Below are positions 16,009 through 24,202 of a DNA stretch of 24,241 nt, piece after piece (within the stretch, counting starts at the first letter, position 1; each line of letters begins with the position of its first letter). The stretch spans positions 1-24,241 of the forward strand of contig DJGJ01000027.1 in the NCBI GenBank assembly GCA_002432715.1, in the 5' to 3' direction. Under the pieces are notes generated by a model. That model was given only the letters and a program-made list of their open reading frames with translations. It did not search any database and was not told the DNA's origin. Origin of the DNA: Sphaerochaeta sp. UBA5849 (GTDB taxonomy: Bacteria; Spirochaetota; Spirochaetia; Sphaerochaetales; Sphaerochaetaceae). The position numbers and the translations under genes were made by a program.

Positions 16009-17397
16009 GTGCTCATCCCGTGTATAGCTGAGATTTCCTTGTATCTCATGCTTGGCATCCTGATGTTTGTGGCAGCCGTCATGCTCTTCATGCGTTTTGT
16101 GCGTAAAAAACCTGAATCTTCGCATGAGGGGCATCAAGTTGAAACACTGCTTCGCTACATGCCCGAAGGGTACATCGGCTTGGATGGTCAAGGAATAATC
16201 CAAGAGGTGAATGATGCGTACCTTGCGATGACAGGGTACAAGCGAAGCGAGTTGCTTGGGAAAAACCTCGACCTGTTTCTCAACGGTAACCGTACTGAGG
16301 CCTTGTTTTCCCAATTGAAAGCAATTGAGTTGCAGAAATCAGTGATGTTGGAAACCGAGCATCGGACCAAAGACGGTACATTTCTGTCTTTGGAAGCTTC
16401 CGTAATTGCATTGGGGTCTGAAAATCCTGCCTTCATGTGCTTTTATCGCAATATCTCCAAGCGGAAGAATGTCGAGCTTTCACTGAAGCACTCGGCAGAC
16501 TTGCTCAGGTATGTAATAGAGCATACCAAAAGCTCTGTTGCAATACACGATGCAGGCTTGCGCTATCTCTATGTGAGCCAGAAATACTTGGATGAGTATG
16601 GTTTGCAGGATGCTGCATCGATCATCGGCAGGCATCACTACGAAGTGTTGCCCGGCCTTCCCCAGAAATGGAGGGATGTGCACCAAAGAGCTTTGGCCGG
16701 AGAAGTGGTCAGCGCCGATGACGACCCGTATGTACGGGAAGACGGGCGGATTGAGTATACCCGATGGGAGTGTCGGCCGTGGTACACCGAAGAGGGTGAA
16801 ATCGGGGGGATTGTCGTCTACACCGAGATGATCACCAAGCAGAAGCAGATCGAGCATGAGCTTCGCGAGGCGAAGAAGTATCTGGAAGCCTTGCTGACCC
16901 ATGCAAATACACCCATAGTGGTTTGGGATCCAAATATGACGATTACGTTGGCCAACCAGGCCTTCGCATCCTTGTTTGAGCAAAACATATCCGATGTAGT
17001 AGGGAGGAAGCTTACCGATTATGCCGATTACATCAGTGAAAGTCAGCGAAAGGATTTATTCAAACAGCTGCAAGAGCATTTGTCTTTTTCTGCCGCTGAA
17101 TTGGCGATGGAAACCCATAACGGGAATACTCGGACCTTTATCTGGAATACAAGCCCTATTTATATTCCTGACACCGGTGCATTGATGGCTACCATTGCAC
17201 AAGGGCAGGATATCACCGAGCGAAAAGCAATCGAGATGGAGAATGCCGAACAGTTGGACCAATTGAAGCGCTGGTATGCGGTGATGACCAATCGTGAGGA
17301 TCGTATTATGGAGCTGAAGCGGGAAGTGAATACGCTGCTCAAGTGTGATGGAAAGCCGATTCGGTATGCTGCAGTGGAGGACGCTTCGGATGCGTAA
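16009..17397 (+). CDS. Membrane-anchored triple-PAS protein without an output domain
   Basis: A 462-aa protein with one hydrophobic segment (residues about 11-31), then three PAS units: about 43-150 (ending FYRNISKRK), about 162-275 (ending VYTEMITKQKQ) and about 291-403 (ending AQGQDITERK). It closes with a coiled coil (about 405-445) and has no kinase, cyclase or methyl-acceptor domain. The start is the GTG at 16009, because AAAGGAG lies 8 bases upstream; the frame is open back to a TTG at 15988. Its last 8 bases overlap the start of the next gene, whose product carries two PAS domains plus GGDEF and HD-GYP. The likely role is a sensor subunit working with that enzyme, by inference from the overlap. 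Confidence 0.8.
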   Translation: MLIPCIAEISLYLMLGILMFVAAVMLFMRFVRKKPESSHEGHQVETLLRYMPEGYIGLDGQGIIQEVNDAYLAMTGYKRSELLGKNLDLFLNGNRTEALFSQLKAIELQKSVMLETEHRTKDGTFLSLEASVIALGSENPAFMCFYRNISKRKNVELSLKHSADLLRYVIEHTKSSVAIHDAGLRYLYVSQKYLDEYGLQDAASIIGRHHYEVLPGLPQKWRDVHQRALAGEVVSADDDPYVREDGRIEYTRWECRPWYTEEGEIGGIVVYTEMITKQKQIEHELREAKKYLEALLTHANTPIVVWDPNMTITLANQAFASLFEQNISDVVGRKLTDYADYISESQRKDLFKQLQEHLSFSAAELAMETHNGNTRTFIWNTSPIYIPDTGALMATIAQGQDITERKAIEMENAEQLDQLKRWYAVMTNREDRIMELKREVNTLLKCDGKPIRYAAVEDASDA

Positions 17398-20227
17398 GGT
17401 AAAAAAACATCTCCTCGTTTCAGTCATCCTGTGTTTTGTGTGTACTACCTTAGCTGCAACCGATGATGGTTCAACATTCCTTTCACGCTTGGATGAAAGT
17501 GAGAAACAGTTTCTTGCCTCCCATCCGATTGTAACCGTACTCTACGATCCTGCCTGGGCCCCGTTGGAATACGTCGATCGTGACAACAATCCGGTCGGCA
17601 TGTCCAAGCAGTATTTGGATGAGATTGCAAGCATCACCGGGCTTGCTTTCGAGATACATGGTTCCATGAACTGGCAGCAGGGGTATCCCAAGCTGCTCTC
17701 AGGTGATATTGATATGACCACATCCCTCAGTCCGACGGCAAAACGGAGTGAGCATTTGGTATTCACCGATTCATATTTGACTGCTCCTTCGGTAATCGTT
17801 GCACAGCAGGATATAGGGTATATCGGCAGCTTGGACGAGCTGCAAGGGCGCAAAGTAGCCGTTGTACAGGGATACTCAAGCGAAGAATGGCTGAGAACAG
17901 ATTATCCCGAGCTTGATCTTCTCCTCGTTGATACGGTGGAGCAGGGCCTTCGCATGGTGCAAAAGGGTGAAGCTTTTTGCATGGTGGAAAACTTATTGGT
18001 TATCAACCACTACAGTACGATTCTTGGTTTGAACTACGAAATCAAGGTGGTCGGCAGTACACCCTATGTACACGCGTTGTCCATGGCAGTTCATTCGTCG
18101 GTGGCCCCGCTTGCCTCGATTCTCACCAAGGCCATCGGTGCTATTCCTCCGGCAGTACGTCAAGGAATGTATGAGAACCATCTCCCCTCGCAGTATGAAA
18201 AAGCTATTTCTCCTGTCACCGTGAGGTGGCTGATAGCAATTACCATATTTTTGATTCTCATCCTGGTTTTCTGGATCTGGACCTTGGTCCGCGAGATACA
18301 AGGCAGGGAGGCTGCAGAGAAAGAGAGAGAGGAAAGCCGACAAAAATTCGAACAACTCTTTGCCGGTGCTCCGATGCCGTTGGCACTTATCGATTTCGAC
18401 GGTTGCATATTGGCTGTCAACCAGAGATGGTCTGCTGTTTTCGGGTTTCAAGATACTTGCATCACCCATGTGTCGGATTGGTATGAGCAGGTGTATCCCG
18501 ACAGTGCCTATCGCCAAGCCATCAGAAAACAATGGGATGATTCGATTGGTGCCGCTCAGGCAGCAAAAAGCAGCTTGATACCTCCTCTCGAGTGCATTCT
18601 CCAATCACAGAACGGCACTTGGCGAACCATGGAGGTTTCGGGCACGATTCTTTCAGACAGTATTCTCGTTACATGCTTTGATATCACCGAACGCAAACTT
18701 GTATTTGAGGAGATGAAGCGGCTGCACAGGGAAGCCGAGCACAGCCGCCAGGTCGTGCTCAGTGCCTTGGAGGACCAGCAACTTTTGCATCAATCCCTGT
18801 CTCGAAGCAATGCAACCCTGGATGCCGCCATCAATTCGATGATCGATGCCGTGTTCATCATTGATGTGGAGAGTCGGTTCATTCTTATAAACAAGGCGTT
18901 TCTTTCCTATTATCGTTTTGCATCCCGTTCGGAGTGTCCCCCCTCCCTGGCCTCCTTCAATTCCTTGTTTGAGGCGTATCAGGAAAATGGGAAAAAGCTG
19001 GAGACCAAGAAATGGTCGGGTTTCAGGGCCTTGCAAGGTGAGGCTGGTACTACTGAATATTCCGTATATAAAAAGGCTACCGGCGAGCGCTGGGTAGGCA
19101 GCTACAGTTTTGCACCCATTTACGACAAGGCACAGACCCTGTTGGGTGCGGTGGTTGTTTGCAGGGACATCACCGAAGAGAAAGCGTATGAGCAGAAACT
19201 TTTGTTCCAACGCAACCATGATTTCTTGACCGGGTTGTACAGCAGGGTGTATTTCGAGAATGCACTCAAGCAAGCCCGTACTACGGTGCCGTTCACCCTC
19301 CTTATCGTTGACATCAACGGCTTGAAGCTCGTAAACGACTCGTTCGGTCATGAGATGGGTGATGCTGTGTTGAAGAAGACCGCCCAGCTCATGCGAAGTG
19401 TGTGCGACGATGGTGTCGTTGTCGCTCGATATGGCGGGGATGAGTTTGTCTTCCTGCTGGCAGAGAAGACTGCCGATGAGGCTGAGAGTTTCATTCACCG
19501 GCTTGAGGATGCAGCAAAGCAGGTTGCCATCGAATCCTTTCACCTCTCTCTGTCCTATGGATATGCCACCCGGACTTCGTTGATGGAAGATGTTCAACAG
19601 GTGATGAAACGGGCTGAGGACATGATGAACCGCAACAAGCTGTATGAGAGCAGCAGCGCCAAGAACAAGTCGATCGGTCTGGTGATAAACTCCCTGTTTG
19701 CTAAAAGCAACCGTGAGTCGGCACACTCCAAGCGTGTCAGTTCGCTCTGTGCATTCCTTGCCGAGCAACTGGGGTTGCCTGAACGGGAAGTCAACCGCAT
19801 GCGGGTTGCAGGGCTCATGCACGATATCGGGAAAATCGGGGTGGATGAGGCTATTCTCAACAAGCCCGACCGCCTCACTGCCGAGGAGTGGGAGGTGATG
19901 AAGCGGCATCCTGAAATCGGGTATCGCATTCTTTCAGCCTCCAGTGAATTCAGCGATCTCTCCTTGGCAATTTTGGAACATCATGAGCGTTGGGATGGCA
20001 CAGGATATCCCAGGGGCCTCAGCGGGGAGCAGATTTCCAAGCAGGCGAGAATCATAATGATCGCTGATTCCTATGACGCCATGACCAGTGAACGATCATA
20101 CAAAAAGCCAATGACCAAAGACGAGGCGATTGAGGAGATCAGGACCTGCGCGGGTACTCAATATGATCCGGCAATTGTGAAAGTATTTCTCTCGAGCATT
20201 CATCAGTTCGGGGGAAATTCTGCCTAG
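17390..20227 (+). CDS. Multi-domain c-di-GMP enzyme: periplasmic SBP-like sensor, two PAS, GGDEF, HD-GYP
   Basis: A 945-aa sensor enzyme. After a signal-like N-terminus (1 to about 23) comes a bacterial solute-binding-protein family 3 domain (about 45-265), a transmembrane helix (279-299), PAS domains (about 316-434 and 480-595), a GGDEF domain (about 603-760, RYGGDEF at 680-686) and an HD-GYP domain (about 768-940, HDIGK at 811-815, HHERWDGTGYP at 864-874). Both output motifs are intact, so it could make and break c-di-GMP, with the periplasmic ligand choosing the direction. The RxxD I-site before GGDEF is absent. The ATG at 17390 (MRKVKKHLL) follows GGAGG; an upstream ATG at 17345 lies inside the previous gene. 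The SBP domain suggests an amino acid-like or other small ligand; the true ligand is unknown. Confidence 0.88.
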   Translation: MRKVKKHLLVSVILCFVCTTLAATDDGSTFLSRLDESEKQFLASHPIVTVLYDPAWAPLEYVDRDNNPVGMSKQYLDEIASITGLAFEIHGSMNWQQGYPKLLSGDIDMTTSLSPTAKRSEHLVFTDSYLTAPSVIVAQQDIGYIGSLDELQGRKVAVVQGYSSEEWLRTDYPELDLLLVDTVEQGLRMVQKGEAFCMVENLLVINHYSTILGLNYEIKVVGSTPYVHALSMAVHSSVAPLASILTKAIGAIPPAVRQGMYENHLPSQYEKAISPVTVRWLIAITIFLILILVFWIWTLVREIQGREAAEKEREESRQKFEQLFAGAPMPLALIDFDGCILAVNQRWSAVFGFQDTCITHVSDWYEQVYPDSAYRQAIRKQWDDSIGAAQAAKSSLIPPLECILQSQNGTWRTMEVSGTILSDSILVTCFDITERKLVFEEMKRLHREAEHSRQVVLSALEDQQLLHQSLSRSNATLDAAINSMIDAVFIIDVESRFILINKAFLSYYRFASRSECPPSLASFNSLFEAYQENGKKLETKKWSGFRALQGEAGTTEYSVYKKATGERWVGSYSFAPIYDKAQTLLGAVVVCRDITEEKAYEQKLLFQRNHDFLTGLYSRVYFENALKQARTTVPFTLLIVDINGLKLVNDSFGHEMGDAVLKKTAQLMRSVCDDGVVVARYGGDEFVFLLAEKTADEAESFIHRLEDAAKQVAIESFHLSLSYGYATRTSLMEDVQQVMKRAEDMMNRNKLYESSSAKNKSIGLVINSLFAKSNRESAHSKRVSSLCAFLAEQLGLPEREVNRMRVAGLMHDIGKIGVDEAILNKPDRLTAEEWEVMKRHPEIGYRILSASSEFSDLSLAILEHHERWDGTGYPRGLSGEQISKQARIIMIADSYDAMTSERSYKKPMTKDEAIEEIRTCAGTQYDPAIVKVFLSSIHQFGGNSA

Positions 20228-20281
20228 ACTCCAATGAAATCAAGATTCAACCGGGTAGTTTATGAAATGTTTAAATCCCGT

Positions 20282-20297
20282 TTGTGTCCGAGCACAA
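20282..20297 (+). promoter_or_regulatory. Possible operator upstream of the ABC transporter promoter
   Basis: TTGTG and CACAA form an inverted repeat around TCCGAG, 16 bp in all, ending 4 bases before the -35 box. The half-site/6-base spacer layout is like a CRP-family site, and the position suits an activator. Confidence 0.45.
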
Positions 20298-20301
20298 TCT
20301 C

Positions 20302-20329
20302 TTGATTATTGGCAAACCTGTGATATTAT
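20302..20329 (+). promoter_or_regulatory. Predicted promoter of the ABC transporter operon
   Basis: TTGATT (20302-20307) and TATTAT (20324-20329) are 16 bases apart, 42 bases before the first permease ATG. There is no convincing terminator between the HD-GYP gene stop and this promoter, so some read-through is possible. Confidence 0.6.
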
Positions 20330-20371
20330 GGAAATGAACTATCACTCGTGCCTGGTTTGGGAGATTGCTGC

Positions 20372-21301
20372 ATGGTTGATTTGCATCGAAAGAAAATCTG
20401 GAAGGAAAATCTAGGTTCCTATGCCTTTTTGGTACCATGGTTGTTGGGGTTTTTGGGTTTGACCCTCTATCCCATGCTGTACTCGCTCTACCTTTCGTTT
20501 ACAAAATTCAATATTCGCACCCCTCCCGAGTGGATAGGGTTGCGCAATTATCTGGTGATGTTCGTGGGAACCGATTCCCTGCCCAAGGATGAACGGTTCT
20601 TGAACTCGGTGATGGTCACCGTCAAGTTTGTCTTCATCTCTGTTCCTCTGAAGCTCGTCTTTGCATTGGCCGTGGCCATGCTGATGAACAAGAAGCTTAA
20701 GTTGATCGGGCTCTATCGAGCACTGTACTACATTCCAACCCTGCTCGGTGGGTCGGTAGCCATAGCCGTCCTCTGGAGGCGGTTGTTTGCAGGCGACGGC
20801 TTGATCAACATGATCCTCAGCAACGTATTCGGGATGCAGAACCTGCCGGCTTGGATTTCCAATCCCAAGTACTCGCTCTATACACTGATTCTTCTTGCCG
20901 TCTGGCAGTTCGGCTCCCCGATGATTATTTTCCTTGCAGGTCTTCAGCAAATCCCCCGTGAGTATTATGAGGCATCGAGTGTGGACGGGGCGGGCAGGGT
21001 CCGACAGTTCTTCGCCATAACCCTTCCTTCTCTCTCGCCTATCATTTTTTTCAACTTCGTCATGCAGATGATCAGTGCTTTCCAGTCGTTTACCCAAGCC
21101 TTCATCGTCAGCGGCGGCTCGGGCGGGCCGCTCGACTCCACCATGTTCTACAGCCTGTATCTGTATATCAAGGGTTTTGGTTTCTCTGAGATGGGGTATG
21201 CAGCCGCCATGGCATGGGTTTTGTTGATCATCATCGCCGGCCTTACTGCACTATCGTTCAAGGTTTCGGGCAATCTGGTCACCTATGGAAGCGGAGAGTA
21301 G
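20372..21301 (+). CDS. Carbohydrate ABC transporter permease, MalF type
   Basis: A 309-aa inner-membrane permease of the CUT1 sugar importer family, with about six membrane helices. After a short basic N-terminus comes the first helix (LVPWLLGFLGLTLYPMLYSL). The EAA loop that contacts the ATPase is EYYEASSVDGAGRVRQFFAI, followed by LPSLSPIIFF, as in MalF/UgpA-like proteins. The ATG at 20372 has GGGAG 8 bases upstream; a GTG at 20348 in frame is less likely. It is first in a three-gene operon with a second permease (3-base gap) and a binding protein. No ATPase gene is present, so a shared MsmX-like ATPase elsewhere is expected. The substrate is not readable from the permease. Confidence 0.9.
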   Translation: MVDLHRKKIWKENLGSYAFLVPWLLGFLGLTLYPMLYSLYLSFTKFNIRTPPEWIGLRNYLVMFVGTDSLPKDERFLNSVMVTVKFVFISVPLKLVFALAVAMLMNKKLKLIGLYRALYYIPTLLGGSVAIAVLWRRLFAGDGLINMILSNVFGMQNLPAWISNPKYSLYTLILLAVWQFGSPMIIFLAGLQQIPREYYEASSVDGAGRVRQFFAITLPSLSPIIFFNFVMQMISAFQSFTQAFIVSGGSGGPLDSTMFYSLYLYIKGFGFSEMGYAAAMAWVLLIIIAGLTALSFKVSGNLVTYGSGE

Positions 21302-21304
21302 GGT

Positions 21305-22150
21305 ATGCAGACAAAGAAAACACTGGCAAGCCGGCTTCTGCTCAACGCATTCATCATCGTCCTCGGCTTGGGTATGCTCTATCCCATCCTGTGGCTTATC
21401 GGGGCCTCCTTCAAGCCAAGCAATATGATTTTCACCGATGCCGGCATTTGGCCGAAGGTGTTCACTGCGAAAAATTACAGTGAAGGATGGAAAGGCATCG
21501 GCATTGTCGGATTCGATACGTTCTTTAAAAACTCCTTCATCATCTGTCTGCTCAGCGCCGTCGCCAATGCGGTGTTCTGCTCGCTGACCGCCTATGCCTT
21601 TGCAAGGTTGAGATTTGTCGGGAAGAAGTTCTGGTTTGCCGTAATGATGATCACCCTTATGCTGCCTTCCCATGTCACCACCATCCCCCGCTACATCATG
21701 TTCCGCAATTTCGGGTGGATCAATACATTCCTGCCGATCATCGTCCCCAAGTTCTTTGCAACGGATGCTTTTTTCATCTTTCTGTTGGTGCAGTTTATCA
21801 GGGGCCTTCCGCGTGACATCGATGAGTCGGCCCTGATCGACGGGTGTAGCAAATTCGGCATCTATACGCGGATTATCATGCCTCTTACCGTACCTGCTCT
21901 CATCACTACGCTTCTTTTTTCGTTTCTCTGGACGTGGGATGACTTCTTCAACCAGCTGCTCTATCTCACCAGCCCGAATCGGTATACCGTCCCGATGGGA
22001 CTCAGGTTGTTTTTGGACTCCTCGGGCATGTCTTCGTGGGGGCCGATGTTTGCCATGTCGGTGCTCTCGCTGATCCCGGCATTCACGCTGTTTTTCTCTC
22101 TGCAGAAGTACTTCGTCCGGGGTATCGCTACTACTGGAATCAAGGGATAG
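21305..22150 (+). CDS. Carbohydrate ABC transporter permease, MalG type
   Basis: A 281-aa partner permease with about six helices. It starts MQTKKTLASRLLLNAFIIVLGLGMLYPILWL, and the EAA loop reads DIDESALIDGCSKFGIYTRI, then IMPLTVPALIT, as in MalG/AraQ-like proteins. It begins 3 bases after the stop of the first permease and ends 30 bases before the binding-protein gene, so the operon order is permease, permease, binding protein. Confidence 0.9.
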   Translation: MQTKKTLASRLLLNAFIIVLGLGMLYPILWLIGASFKPSNMIFTDAGIWPKVFTAKNYSEGWKGIGIVGFDTFFKNSFIICLLSAVANAVFCSLTAYAFARLRFVGKKFWFAVMMITLMLPSHVTTIPRYIMFRNFGWINTFLPIIVPKFFATDAFFIFLLVQFIRGLPRDIDESALIDGCSKFGIYTRIIMPLTVPALITTLLFSFLWTWDDFFNQLLYLTSPNRYTVPMGLRLFLDSSGMSSWGPMFAMSVLSLIPAFTLFFSLQKYFVRGIATTGIKG

Positions 22151-22180
22151 GAAAGGTCCCTTACATTTAGGAGGATTTTT

Positions 22181-23458
22181 ATGAAAAAAACCGTATTGGT
22201 TTTGCTTTTCGCAGCAATCAGCGCATCCTTGGTCTTTGGTGCGGGCGCCAAGGAACAGGCTGCAGCAGGCGGGCCTACCACCATTCGGTGGGCTTACTGG
22301 GGCAGCGGGGAGCGCGTGACCATCAGTCAGAAAGCCATCGACCTCTATGAGTCCCGCAATCCCGGTGTCAAGGTGAACCCTGAGGTTTCCGGTGGGGCGG
22401 GCGATCATTTTGTGAAGGTCGACACCCAGCTCGCAGGCGGTGATGGACCGGATATCATCCAGATGGGTGGAAACATCCCAGACTACGCCAGCGTTCTGCT
22501 TCCTTTGGACAAGTATGCAGGCAACTTGCTGGACACCTCGGTCATCGATCCTAGTGCTATTGCAAGCGGCACCATCGGAGGCAAGCTCCTTGGCGTCTCA
22601 ACCGGTGTAACCATGCCCGCCCTTGTGTACAACAAGTCCCTGCTTGAGAGAGTCGGTGCTCCGCTTCCCAAGATAGCCATGACCTATGACGAATTCCGCT
22701 CCTATCTGATGACCTTGAAAGGCAAGCTGCCCTCAGGTGTCTATCCGATGCAGGATATCGGTGTCATGTCCTCCAACTCGACTCCATTTGGATACTGGAC
22801 TCGTTACAACGGGACTCCGCTCTACAATGCAGCCACCGCTTCTACTGCTGTCACTGCGAAGGATGCCCAGAAGTATCTCGAGCTTTTTGCCGATTACCGC
22901 AAGAACGGCCTCATTCCCCCGCCGGATGTAGCTGCAGGGTATGCAGAAAGCAATGCCGATTCTTCAGCCCTTATTGCAGGCAAGGTTGCCATCGGGTACC
23001 TGTACACCAATCAGCTGAGCGGTTATCAGGCAGCAACCACCGACGAACTCGCTCTTATCGAGTTCCCCGGTGCAGCAGCCACCAAGGCCCTTTGGCAGGC
23101 TCCCAGTCAGTTCTACACGATCAACAAGGATTCCAAGAATGCCGATGAGGCGATCAAGTTCATCAACTTCCTGGTCAATGATCCTGATGCCGCCAGAATT
23201 CTTGGCAGCAACCGAGGTACTCCTGCTTCCGCTTCCGCCCGTGCCGCCGGTTCTTCCTCTCCTGTCGACCAGAAGATTCTTGACTACATGCAGGTTGCAG
23301 GACCTCACACTTCTCCTGAGACCGACCACGTGCCCAATGACACTGAGTTCAACAGCACGCTCTTCTTGATTTACCAGAGAGTTGCCTTCGGCCAGATCAC
23401 CCCGGAACAGGGTGGCCAGCAGATTTATGAGCTTCTGCTTCGCTTGATCGCCAAGTAA
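22181..23458 (+). CDS. Extracellular solute-binding protein of a sugar ABC transporter
   Basis: A 425-aa binding protein, family 1 type. The signal peptide MKKTVLVLLFAAISASLVFG ends before AGAKEQ; there is no lipobox Cys, so it should be soluble in the periplasm. Typical family features follow: TIRWAYWGSGE near the mature N-terminus, GGDGPDIIQMGGN, the central TGVTMPALVYNKSLLERVGAP, and DEAIKFINFLVNDPDAARILG near the end. AGGAGG lies upstream of the ATG. It is the last gene of the operon, close to a strong terminator. The ligand is probably an oligosaccharide or monosaccharide, inferred only from the permease family. Confidence 0.92.
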   Translation: MKKTVLVLLFAAISASLVFGAGAKEQAAAGGPTTIRWAYWGSGERVTISQKAIDLYESRNPGVKVNPEVSGGAGDHFVKVDTQLAGGDGPDIIQMGGNIPDYASVLLPLDKYAGNLLDTSVIDPSAIASGTIGGKLLGVSTGVTMPALVYNKSLLERVGAPLPKIAMTYDEFRSYLMTLKGKLPSGVYPMQDIGVMSSNSTPFGYWTRYNGTPLYNAATASTAVTAKDAQKYLELFADYRKNGLIPPPDVAAGYAESNADSSALIAGKVAIGYLYTNQLSGYQAATTDELALIEFPGAAATKALWQAPSQFYTINKDSKNADEAIKFINFLVNDPDAARILGSNRGTPASASARAAGSSSPVDQKILDYMQVAGPHTSPETDHVPNDTEFNSTLFLIYQRVAFGQITPEQGGQQIYELLLRLIAK

Positions 23459-23476
23459 GTTCATTCCTACACATCG

Positions 23477-23498
23477 GGGGCAGCAATGCCCCCTTTTC
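23477..23498 (+). terminator. Rho-independent terminator of the ABC transporter operon
   Basis: GGGGGCA and TGCCCCC pair perfectly around a GCAA loop and are followed by TTTTC. It is 19 bases after the binding-protein stop. Confidence 0.88.
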
Positions 23499-23575
23499 AT
23501 GTGCGATCACCCCGATTTCCTGCCGCATTTGGACAATCGCCAAGGGCAATGAGTGATTCGCCTCCTGCCCTGTTA

Positions 23576-23992
23576 TCAGGACATATCGGACGGATGGCCG
23601 TCCAATCTGACAACAAACCGGTTCGGTCTTCTTCCAATCTTCTCATAGAGTTTTACCGTTGCATGATACCGATGCACCGCTTCGGCAAGTTTTGCCTCAC
23701 CTGGTGCTGTGAAGCGATAGGAGTTGCACAGTCTTCCGTCCGGTACGATGAACCGTTCTTCAATCAATACCTCGGATTTCTTCCTTTTGGGAAGCAGAAC
23801 CGAGAAACAATGCGGTTCTGCTTCGTTCGCGCTTTGGAGGCTGATCTCAACGGAAAAAGGATCGAAGCCGGCCATACCCATGGCAAAGCCAAGGTTGTTG
23901 ATGACAATCACGGCTTCATAGGTGATACCTTCGACCTCGTAGGTCTCGGTGATACGATGCCCCTTTTGTTCATAGATGGGTGTGTACTGCAT
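23576..23992 (-). CDS. Unidentified 138-aa protein
   Basis: I do not recognise this family. The protein starts MQYTPIYEQKGHRITETYEV. It has alternating hydrophobic and charged residues suggesting beta strands in the first two thirds, a basic stretch (LLPKRKKSE) in the middle, and a helix-like segment near the end (APGEAKLAEAVHRYHATVKLYEK). There is no signal peptide or membrane segment, so it should be cytoplasmic. GGAG lies 6 bases before the ATG. It is convergent with the ABC operon, with the operon's terminator between them. The 250-bp leader holds a predicted promoter, a 19-codon ORF and a hairpin. Confidence 0.62.
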   Translation of the reverse strand: MQYTPIYEQKGHRITETYEVEGITYEAVIVINNLGFAMGMAGFDPFSVEISLQSANEAEPHCFSVLLPKRKKSEVLIEERFIVPDGRLCNSYRFTAPGEAKLAEAVHRYHATVKLYEKIGRRPNRFVVRLDGHPSDMS

Positions 23993-24046
23993 GGAATGCT
24001 CCTTGTGTGTGGTGATGTTGGTGGGATTCTTGGGGATTTCAGCTCA

Positions 24047-24078
24047 TCAAAAGGCCTCCTGATGTATCAGGAAGCCTT
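24047..24078 (-). terminator. Hairpin in the leader, possible attenuator
   Basis: AAGGC and GCCTT flank TCCTGA and TCAGGA around a 4-base loop, with one symmetric mismatch. On the minus strand the stem runs into TTTTGA, a short T tract; on the plus strand there is none. It could also be the terminator of a gene beyond the window, but a ribosome site and ORF lie directly before it. Confidence 0.5.
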
Positions 24079-24106
24079 CACACAAGAAAGAAAGACAATG
24101 ACTCAT
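24047..24106 (-). CDS. Possible 19-residue leader peptide
   Basis: AAAAGGAG (24112-24119) is 5 bases before an ATG that opens MSHCLSFLCEGFLIHQEAF and a TGA stop. The second half of this ORF is the hairpin at 24051-24078, so a ribosome reading it would melt the hairpin. That is the layout of a translation-coupled attenuator for the 138-aa gene downstream. The peptide is too short to identify; it is not a run of one amino acid. Confidence 0.45.
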   Translation of the reverse strand: MSHCLSFLCEGFLIHQEAF

Positions 24107-24120
24107 GAAGACTCCTTTTA

Positions 24121-24148
24121 GCAAGTTGTTTTCTGACGCTGCAAGTTG
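24121..24148. repeat. Two direct repeats GCAAGTTG 20 bp apart
   Basis: GCAAGTTG at 24121-24128 and at 24141-24148, exactly two helical turns apart, between the predicted promoter and the leader ORF. Candidate operator half-sites or an RNA element. Confidence 0.4.
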
Positions 24149-24172
24149 GAACTAAATCACGTCGTATTAGCG

Positions 24173-24202
24173 AGTATACACCCGATGATCTGTTGTAGGC
24201 AA
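24173..24202 (-). promoter_or_regulatory. Predicted minus-strand promoter for the leader ORF and 138-aa gene
   Basis: On the minus strand, TTGCCT (24197-24202) and TATACT (24173-24178) are 18 bases apart. The transcript would carry a leader of about 175 bases before the 138-aa gene. In 24203-24241 I see nothing. Confidence 0.45.

Noticed and set aside
18653..19909. 418-codon open frame on the minus strand
   Set aside because: It is antisense to the GGDEF/HD-GYP gene, whose conserved motifs prove the plus-strand frame.
20228..20281. Terminator after the HD-GYP gene
   Set aside because: Only a 4-bp CGGG/CCCG pairing with a long loop and no T run.
21251..22408. 385-codon open frame on the minus strand
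   Set aside because: It is antisense to the second permease and the binding protein; the peptide is low in hydrophobic cores and very rich in charged residues, as shadows are.
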